Below, piece after piece: positions 24,298 to 30,595 of a stretch of 36,561 nt of DNA. A model generated the notes under the pieces. The model ran no database searches. It saw only the letters and a program-made list of their open reading frames with translations, and was not told where the DNA came from. The stretch is from contig JAFZBQ010000013.1 of the NCBI GenBank assembly GCA_017561665.1, positions 1-36,561 on the forward strand, read 5' to 3'. Each line of letters starts with the position of its first letter. Positions within the stretch are counted from its first letter, which is position 1. The DNA comes from Bacteroidales bacterium (GTDB lineage Bacteria; Bacteroidota; Bacteroidia; Bacteroidales; UBA932). The translations under genes and the position numbers were made by a program.

Positions 24298-25157
24298 TGA
24301 CAGGCACAATCTTCGACATACAGCATTTCTGTACCGGAGACGGGCCGGGAATCAGGACAACGGTGTTCCTGAAAGGCTGCACCCTGCACTGCCCCTGGTG
24401 CCACAATCCCGAATCGCAATCTTTCCGGCCGGAGATTCTGCTCAATTCCAGCCTCTGCATAAGCTGCGGCTCCTGCGACGGCGTATGCCCTGCCGGAGAT
24501 GCCAAGACCACGCTGTCCACGGCTGAATCGCGTGCTGCCTGCGGCTCCTGCACCGCCTGCACCGATGTCTGCCCTTCCGGCTGCCTGGAGATAGCCGGTA
24601 AAAGGTATGATGTTGAAGAGGTGATGGCCGAAATGCTTCAGGACGAAGCTTATTACCGCCATTCCGGCGGCGGGATGACCCTTTCCGGAGGGGAACCGAT
24701 GGCACAGCCGGCGTTCTCGAAAGCGCTTTTGGAGGCCGCGAAGGCCGCCGGACTGCACACTGCGATAGAGACCTCCGGCGACGGACGGAAAGAAGACTTT
24801 CTTGCAGCGGCGCCGTATGCCGACCTGTGGCTCTGGGATATAAAGATGATGGACTCCGGGCTCTACCGTGAACTGACCGGCGGCGACCTGGACAAAATGC
24901 TGGCAAATCTGGCGGCGGTTGCAGAAGCTGGCGCCAATATACGTTTCAGAGTTTTGTACGTGCCCGATTTTCACGACCGTGATGGCATTGCAGAAGCCAC
25001 CGCAGCCCTGCTCAAATCATATCCTCAATACGAATCGGAGGTTATCCCCTATCACCTTTTGGGGAACGCCAAACGCGAAAAACTCGGCCTGCCTGAAATG
25101 CGGTTCCGCGAGCCGGCCACAGAAGAAATCAGCAGATTTGCTGCGTTCTTTGGATAA
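24297..25157 (+). CDS. Glycyl-radical enzyme activating enzyme (radical SAM, PflA-type)
   Basis: A 286-residue radical SAM enzyme. CxxxCxxC is at Cys28, Cys32 and Cys35, for the SAM-binding cluster. Two further four-cysteine ferredoxin clusters follow at Cys54/57/60/64 and Cys82/85/88/92, an insert typical of activases for non-PFL glycyl radical enzymes. GGGMTLSGGEP binds SAM, and DIKMMD and YHLLGNAK are the usual later motifs. It abstracts a hydrogen from a glycine in a partner enzyme using SAM and reduced ferredoxin. The obvious partner is the convergent gene at 25129-27396, whose 3' end it overlaps by 29 bases. I start it at the ATG at 24297; the frame is open upstream only as shadow of priA. 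It shares one base with priA, so translation is probably coupled. Confidence 0.93.
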   Translation: MTGTIFDIQHFCTGDGPGIRTTVFLKGCTLHCPWCHNPESQSFRPEILLNSSLCISCGSCDGVCPAGDAKTTLSTAESRAACGSCTACTDVCPSGCLEIAGKRYDVEEVMAEMLQDEAYYRHSGGGMTLSGGEPMAQPAFSKALLEAAKAAGLHTAIETSGDGRKEDFLAAAPYADLWLWDIKMMDSGLYRELTGGDLDKMLANLAAVAEAGANIRFRVLYVPDFHDRDGIAEATAALLKSYPQYESEVIPYHLLGNAKREKLGLPEMRFREPATEEISRFAAFFG

Positions 25158-27396
25158 TCATATCCTGCCACTCCTTGCACAATGTGTGGAAGCGGGCGGA
25201 CCAGCCTGAGACACGCACCGGCAGGTTGGGGTACTTCTCCGGATGACGCTGAGCATCTATCAGGGTGGCGGTATCTACCACATCCACATGCATATAGAAT
25301 CCGCGCTTCTCGCGGAATGTCTTCATAAGGCCCACCAGAGCCTTGATTCCGTTCTCGCCTTTGACCGAAGAGGGCAATATCTTCAATTCCAGGGTGGCGC
25401 CGCTTGGAGAATTGATGAAATCCAGCTTGCAGTATGAATTGAGCGCCGCTGTCGGCCCCTTGCGGTCGCTGCCGGGAGTCGGCGAGCAGTTGGTGGCCAG
25501 GATGTCGCCGATGCGGCTTCCCTCCGGCGTTGCGCGGCGCATCAGACGCCAGTCAACCTCGCGGCCGAAAGTGGAAATGCCGCACGGACGCTTAACGCCG
25601 TCGCGCTCCTTGACCTCGCCGACGATGGCGGTGTAATCGTCAAAGACGCGGCACATCAACTCATCGGCCTCGGTGCTGTCGTTACCGTAGAACTCGAAGC
25701 GGTTCTGAATAGTGCGGCGCAAGCCTTCGGAACCTTCCCAGTTACTGCGGAGTATGCCCAGAAACTCGTCCAGGCTAAGGAACTTGTCCTCATAGACCAG
25801 TTTCTTGAGCACCAGCAAGCTGTTGGCAGTATCGGAAACGCCACCGTAGTGGATGCCCTGCATAGTGTACTTGGGGCCGCGGTTCCAGTAGTTGCGCCCC
25901 TTCTCCAGACAGCCCTCCGCAAAGATGCAAGCCATTGTGTTGGGGAGCCAGTCGGGATCTTTCAGTTCTCTGTCGAATGCAGCCTGAAGGCCGTCAATAT
26001 CTTTATGCAGATTGCTCTTGAAGGCGGCGTAGAGCGACTCGAAGTCGGGATAATCGACATTAGGGTCCTGTCCGTCGTATAGATGCAGCGTGCGGCCCAA
26101 AACCTCAACCATATCGGTCGGGTGATAGGTAAAGAAGGTCTTTCCGGGGATGATGGCCTCCCAGCAGCCGTCGTTGGTGAACTCTCGCGCCTCGTCCAGC
26201 GGATAGCCGAATTTAACGAGAGCATCTATAACGACATTTTCACTGTAAACAGACACTATGCCGCCGCCGAAACGCTGAACCTCGGCTACGCGGCGGAACA
26301 ACTTCTCCGGAGTCTTGTCGCCCAGGCGCACCGCCACCGGCCAGTCGCTTATGTGCAGTTCCTCCACTATGTCCAGCACGAGATACGTCACCTCGTTGGT
26401 CACCTCGCGGCCATTCTTGTCGATGCCGCCGAGAATTATGTTCTGATAGAACTGCGCATCGCCGCTGGAGATGTGATAACCGATCCATTCGGTGCCCTTG
26501 ATCCAGAAATGGGCAAGGATTTCGCGGGCTTCGTCAAGTGTCAGGATGCCCTTGCGAAGATCTTCCTTCAAGTAAGGTCCCAGCATCTTGTCTATACGTC
26601 CTACGCCGGACCAGTTGCCCATCAGGCGGTTGAAGCAATACATACTCCAAAGCGACTGCACCGCCTCGCGGAAAGAACGCGGAGCGCGGTCGGGAACCTG
26701 CTCCAGAGTATCTATAATATCCTGATAGAACTTCTTGTCTTCTTTGTCGACAGCGTCGTTTTTCATCTGCTTCAGCAGCTCGATATTGCGTTTCTGCCAG
26801 ATATCGGCGGCATCCAGGGTAATGAGCGCAGCCTCATTGATATCTCGACCTCTATCGTCCAGAGTACCGGAGGTGAGCCGCTCACGAATCTCTTTGCGGA
26901 TGCCGTCGTAGCCGATTTTGAGGATGCGGTCGAACTGGAAGGTGGTGTGATTGACGCCCCATTCGTTCAGGACTGGAACCCTGGATTCGGCCCCCTCTAT
27001 CAATGTTGCCGAGCCGACAATCAATTCACCCGGAAGGATGCGGAGCGGAACGTTTTTGGCCACACTCATTGCCGCAGCGGCGAACCGTCTTTGCGGAGTG
27101 AGGTCTGGATCCAGTTCGCAAGGCCAGTCGACACGGCCCATAGTCTTGCCAATTTCGCCCGAAAGGCCCATCCAGGCCAGTTCGTGCGTACGATCGCACA
27201 GTCGGCGCGGAATTTCCGGCTGCCACGGGCTGTGCCAGCTCTCGTAAAGGTTGCGCTTATCCTCCTTTGGCAGGGACGATGCCTCCGCAGCGCCGGCCGC
27301 TGTCGGTTTCAAACCAAGCATCAAGCCTCCCAGCCCAAGGGAAGAGACTTTCAGGAAGTCCTTGCGGGACATTTTTGCCGAAGATTTTCCGCTCAT
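25129..27396 (-). CDS. Glycyl radical enzyme with Tat-like N-terminal signal (PFL/dehydratase superfamily)
   Basis: A 755-residue glycyl radical enzyme. The radical site is Gly731 in VRVSGWSARF, 24 residues from the end. The thiyl cysteine is Cys411 in NDGCWE, with Glu413 two residues later. C-x-E is seen in dehydratases, C-N lyases and arylacetate decarboxylases, whereas pyruvate formate-lyase has Cys-Cys, so this is probably not a PFL. The substrate is not readable from the sequence. The first 40 residues look like an export signal: SRKDFLK at residues 10-16, a Gly/Leu-rich hydrophobic stretch (about 18-29), and AGAAEA. This resembles a Tat signal but has RK in place of RR. The activase is encoded convergently, overlapping the last 29 bases. 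Upstream is thrC, with its own promoter box in between. Confidence 0.9.
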   Translation of the reverse strand: MSGKSSAKMSRKDFLKVSSLGLGGLMLGLKPTAAGAAEASSLPKEDKRNLYESWHSPWQPEIPRRLCDRTHELAWMGLSGEIGKTMGRVDWPCELDPDLTPQRRFAAAAMSVAKNVPLRILPGELIVGSATLIEGAESRVPVLNEWGVNHTTFQFDRILKIGYDGIRKEIRERLTSGTLDDRGRDINEAALITLDAADIWQKRNIELLKQMKNDAVDKEDKKFYQDIIDTLEQVPDRAPRSFREAVQSLWSMYCFNRLMGNWSGVGRIDKMLGPYLKEDLRKGILTLDEAREILAHFWIKGTEWIGYHISSGDAQFYQNIILGGIDKNGREVTNEVTYLVLDIVEELHISDWPVAVRLGDKTPEKLFRRVAEVQRFGGGIVSVYSENVVIDALVKFGYPLDEAREFTNDGCWEAIIPGKTFFTYHPTDMVEVLGRTLHLYDGQDPNVDYPDFESLYAAFKSNLHKDIDGLQAAFDRELKDPDWLPNTMACIFAEGCLEKGRNYWNRGPKYTMQGIHYGGVSDTANSLLVLKKLVYEDKFLSLDEFLGILRSNWEGSEGLRRTIQNRFEFYGNDSTEADELMCRVFDDYTAIVGEVKERDGVKRPCGISTFGREVDWRLMRRATPEGSRIGDILATNCSPTPGSDRKGPTAALNSYCKLDFINSPSGATLELKILPSSVKGENGIKALVGLMKTFREKRGFYMHVDVVDTATLIDAQRHPEKYPNLPVRVSGWSARFHTLCKEWQDMIIQRTQQIC

Positions 27397-27418
27397 AATA
27401 TCAGGGTGTTACAACCTT

Positions 27419-27426
27419 CAAATATA
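27419..27426 (-). promoter_or_regulatory. -7 promoter box (TAnnTTTG) for the glycyl radical enzyme
   Basis: Minus-strand TATATTTG lies in the 60-base gap after thrC and ends 22 bases before the ATG. It suggests the enzyme gene can be transcribed separately from thrB-thrC. No clear -33 TTTG was found. Confidence 0.55.
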
Positions 27427-27456
27427 GCAAATAAAAATGAAAAACGCCAGCGGAGA

Positions 27457-28737
27457 TTACAGCGAGAGCAAGTAATCCTTAAGGTCTGCATCGGAAACGT
27501 CCATCATGGAGTAGACGCGCTCGCAATCGAGGCGCTGCTGCAGGGCGGCGGGAATTTCCGGCCAGTGGCCTACAGCCTTCTCTATTACCTCGCCGAACTT
27601 GGCCGGACTGGCGGTAGAAAGCCAGTAACCTTCTATATCATAGTGCTTTGCAGCGAGATAGCCGACGGCGCTGTGAGGATCGCTCACGTAACCGTACTTA
27701 TCCTCGATTTCACGGATGGCATCCAGAATCTCGGCATCTGTAGCAGAGCAGCCCACCACCTGACGGCGAAGGGTATCCACATCGCCATAGAGCCACATCA
27801 TCCGCTCGAAATTACTGGGGGCTCCCACGTCCATAGCGTTGGCCACGGTACGGACCGATGCGCGAGGCTTGTATTCGCCGGTAATCAGGAACTCCGGCAC
27901 CACGTCGTTGGCGTTGGAAGCCGCCACGAAACGGCGCACGGGCATACCCATCCTGGAGGCCAGCATACCGGCGGTGATGTTGCCGTAGTTGCCGCTGGGC
28001 ACCACGATGTCTGCGGCGGAACCGCCCGTGAAGGCGCTCCAGAGGCAGTGCGCGTAGAAATAGTAGAAACTCTGCGGAATCCAGCGCAGCAGGTTGATGG
28101 AATTGGCCGATGTGATGCGCTTGCGGGATCGCAGGTCGGTGTCGCCAAACATCGCCTTTACCAGCCGCTGGCAGTCGTCAAAATTGCCGCGGACGCGCAG
28201 AGGGTGGATATTGCCGCCAAGGGTGGTCATCTGCGCCTCCTGCAGCGGGCTCACCTTCCCATCGGGATAAAGTATCACGACATCCACGCCGGGAACATTG
28301 TAGAAACCGCCCGCCACCGCGCTGCCGGTATCGCCGCTGGTCGCGGTAAGAATCGTCAGGTTGTCGGTGGTGTTGAGCCGACCTGTCATCTGCCCCATAA
28401 AGCGGGCGCCGAAATCCTTGAAGGCGAAGGTCGGGCCGTGGAAAAGTTCCAGCGCCCCCTTCTTCATATCGAAGAAATGCAGGTTGATGTCAAAGTTGTA
28501 TGCCTTGGCAACGACGTCGGCTATCACGCCGGAAGGGACATCGTCGAAGATGACGCCGGCCAGATAGCCCGCCATATCGGCATAGGAGACCTCCGCAAGG
28601 CGCTGCACCTCGGCCATATCCACCTGAGGGATGCGCTCGGGCACGAACAAACCGCCGTCGGGCGCCAGGCCAAGGAAGGCGGCGTCGGCAAGCGAAAACA
28701 GCTTATGCGAAGAATCCCGTGTGCTGTAGAACTTCAT
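27457..28737 (-). CDS. thrC: Threonine synthase
   Basis: A 426-residue PLP enzyme that converts O-phosphohomoserine to threonine. The PLP lysine is Lys107 in FAFKDFGARF. TATSGDTGSAVAGGF binds phosphate, and VVPSGNYGNITAGMLA follows. The N-terminus MKFYSTRDSS is the usual start for the family. Its ATG shares one base with the thrB stop (TGATG), so the two are probably translationally coupled. The bifunctional aspartokinase/homoserine dehydrogenase gene that often precedes thrB is not in the window. Confidence 0.95.
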   Translation of the reverse strand: MKFYSTRDSSHKLFSLADAAFLGLAPDGGLFVPERIPQVDMAEVQRLAEVSYADMAGYLAGVIFDDVPSGVIADVVAKAYNFDINLHFFDMKKGALELFHGPTFAFKDFGARFMGQMTGRLNTTDNLTILTATSGDTGSAVAGGFYNVPGVDVVILYPDGKVSPLQEAQMTTLGGNIHPLRVRGNFDDCQRLVKAMFGDTDLRSRKRITSANSINLLRWIPQSFYYFYAHCLWSAFTGGSAADIVVPSGNYGNITAGMLASRMGMPVRRFVAASNANDVVPEFLITGEYKPRASVRTVANAMDVGAPSNFERMMWLYGDVDTLRRQVVGCSATDAEILDAIREIEDKYGYVSDPHSAVGYLAAKHYDIEGYWLSTASPAKFGEVIEKAVGHWPEIPAALQQRLDCERVYSMMDVSDADLKDYLLSL

Positions 28738-29681
28738 CAGTCAGCAAAATTGTAGTCCACGAGCGTACGGGCGCCACGGTTGGATATCTTGGAAACGTAG
28801 ATATTGGACTCTATGTTGTACTGGAGGAAGTGGGCCTTCATAACATCTCCGGCCCTGTCTGCCAGGGTCATGCTTTCGCAAAGGGCAAATACCGACGGGC
28901 CGGCTCCGGAGATATTCATTGCCAGTGCGCCGACCTCAAGAACCTTCTTGCGGAGTTCGTCGAACCCGGGGATGAAATGCTTGCGGTAGGGCTCCACCAC
29001 GACATCCTGCATAGAGCGGCCGATGAGGGCCACGTCGCCCTCTGCCAGGCCGGCCACCAGACCGGCCACGTTGCCCCACTGTTTAACCGCCAGTCTTAAC
29101 GGAATATCTTTGGGAAGCACCTCGCGGGCCTCGCGGGTCGATACCATGATTGCGGGATGGGCCACGGCGCAGCAGAAACGGCCGGGGACCGGGAGGCGAA
29201 CCACGTCCAGGGGATCGTAGCCTCGAAGCAGCACCACGCCGCCCAGGATGGACGGGCCGACGTTGTCGGCGTGAGGAGTGCCGCCGCTGATGAGTTTCTC
29301 ACCTTCCATGGCAAATTCGACAAGCTTCTCATCGGTAAAAGGATGGTCGAGAAGCTCGTTAAGGGCATATACAGCCGCAGAAGAAGAGGCTGCGCTGGAA
29401 CCGATGCCGCTGCCGGGAGCAATCTTGTGCTCTACGGTCACCGTAACGGCCATAGGGCATCCGTATGCCGCCAGAAAGGCGCGCACAGCGGGTGTAATCA
29501 CGTTCTGCTCTATGTTCTCGGGCAGTTTCTGCTTGCTCTTGTTGATGATTGTCAGACTGTCGCCTTCGCCGATTTCTACCGAGAGAACATCGCCGACGGC
29601 GTCCAGCGTCATACCCATTATATCGAAGCCGCAGCCCATATTGGCCACGGTTGCGGGTGCGAAAACTCTGATCTTTCTCAT
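28737..29681 (-). CDS. thrB: Homoserine kinase
   Basis: A 314-residue GHMP kinase that phosphorylates homoserine. RVFAPATVANMGCGFDIMG is the N-terminal signature and PGSGIGSSAASSSAAVYALN is the ATP-binding loop. The C-terminal region includes NISGAGPSVFAL. I chose the ATG at 29681; the frame extends 12 codons upstream, but that stretch contains the TACTTTTG promoter box at 29687-29694. Only 5 bases separate the box from the ATG, so the mRNA is probably leaderless or nearly so. It diverges from purU and is followed by thrC. Confidence 0.94.
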   Translation of the reverse strand: MRKIRVFAPATVANMGCGFDIMGMTLDAVGDVLSVEIGEGDSLTIINKSKQKLPENIEQNVITPAVRAFLAAYGCPMAVTVTVEHKIAPGSGIGSSAASSSAAVYALNELLDHPFTDEKLVEFAMEGEKLISGGTPHADNVGPSILGGVVLLRGYDPLDVVRLPVPGRFCCAVAHPAIMVSTREAREVLPKDIPLRLAVKQWGNVAGLVAGLAEGDVALIGRSMQDVVVEPYRKHFIPGFDELRKKVLEVGALAMNISGAGPSVFALCESMTLADRAGDVMKAHFLQYNIESNIYVSKISNRGARTLVDYNFAD

Positions 29682-29686
29682 AGGGG

Positions 29687-29694
29687 CAAAAGTA
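29687..29694 (-). promoter_or_regulatory. thrB -7 promoter box (TAnnTTTG)
   Basis: Minus-strand TACTTTTG ends 5 bases before the thrB ATG. A CTTG element (29718-29715) lies 20 bases upstream as a possible -33 site. Confidence 0.6.
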
Positions 29695-29725
29695 GATTTA
29701 TTTTTCATCAAATTCAAGAATATTA

Positions 29726-29733
29726 TACTTTTG
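29726..29733 (+). promoter_or_regulatory. purU -7 promoter box (TAnnTTTG)
   Basis: TACTTTTG, the same octamer as the thrB box, ends 4 bases before the purU ATG at 29738, implying a leaderless or near-leaderless transcript. Confidence 0.6.
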
Positions 29734-29737
29734 CGGT

Positions 29738-30595
29738 ATGAAAAATACCGCCATACTGCTGATACACTGCCCCGACGTGCCGGGCATCATTGCAGAAATC
29801 TCGAATTTCATTACCGTCAACAAGGGTAATATCATATATCTGGACCAGTACGTAGACCACGCCAACAACGCCTTTTTCATGCGCGTGGAATGGGATATCA
29901 CCTCCTTCCTTATTCCCAAGGAACGCATCGGCGAATACTTCGGCACCCTTTACGGCCAGAAATACGACATGCAGTTCCGCCTCTATTTTGCGGAGCAGAG
30001 ACCGCGGATGGCGATATTCGTGAGCAAGATGTCCCACTGTCTCTACGATATGCTGGCGCGCTGGAGCGCCGACGAGTGGAACGTGGACATTCCTCTGATT
30101 ATCAGCAATCACGAAGACCTGAGGCCGATTGCAGAGAAGTTCGGCATCGCCTACCACGTCTTCCCCATCACCAAAGAGAACAAGGCCCAGCAGGAGGCTG
30201 CAGAGCTGGAACTGCTCAAGAAGAACGGGGTCACATTCATCGTGCTGGCCCGCTACATGCAGGTCATCAGCGACGAGATGATAAAGGCCTATCCGGAGCG
30301 CATCATCAACATCCACCACTCCTTCCTCCCCGCTTTCGTGGGAGCCAAGCCCTATCACCAGGCCTTTGACCGCGGCGTGAAAATAATAGGGGCGACCAGC
30401 CACTATGTTACAAGCGAACTGGACGCCGGTCCTATCATCGAGCAGGATGTCGCCCGCATCACCCACAAGGATTCGGTTGAATCCATCATCAGCAAGGGCA
30501 AGGATCTGGAAAAGATCGTACTCTCGCGGGCGGTCGTGAAGCACATTGACCGCAAGGTGATGGTCTACAAGAACAAGACTGTCGTCTTCGAATAA
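29738..30595 (+). CDS. purU: Formyltetrahydrofolate deformylase
   Basis: A 285-residue enzyme hydrolysing 10-formyltetrahydrofolate to formate and tetrahydrofolate, balancing one-carbon pools. Residues 1-80 form an ACT regulatory domain (AILLIHCPDVPGIIAEISNFI). Residues 85-285 are a formyltransferase fold with LARYMQVIS, the catalytic INIHHSFLPAFVGAKPYHQA, and GATSHYVTSELDAGPIIEQD carrying the catalytic Asp. The ATG is only 4 bases from the -7 box. The gene stands alone, divergent from thrB; its TAA stop directly abuts the stop of the GH31 gene with no spacer. Confidence 0.95.
   Translation: MKNTAILLIHCPDVPGIIAEISNFITVNKGNIIYLDQYVDHANNAFFMRVEWDITSFLIPKERIGEYFGTLYGQKYDMQFRLYFAEQRPRMAIFVSKMSHCLYDMLARWSADEWNVDIPLIISNHEDLRPIAEKFGIAYHVFPITKENKAQQEAAELELLKKNGVTFIVLARYMQVISDEMIKAYPERIINIHHSFLPAFVGAKPYHQAFDRGVKIIGATSHYVTSELDAGPIIEQDVARITHKDSVESIISKGKDLEKIVLSRAVVKHIDRKVMVYKNKTVVFE

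Noticed and set aside
27397-27456. Possible threonine-type attenuator or riboswitch after thrC
   Set aside because: The gap is too short and has only a promoter box; no leader peptide or conserved structure was seen there or upstream of thrB.
26083-28755. An open frame of 890 codons on the plus strand, antisense to the glycyl radical enzyme and thrC
   Set aside because: It is opposite two genes with clear active-site motifs, has no recognisable domain and runs through two unrelated genes and their gap. Long antisense frames are expected at this GC content.
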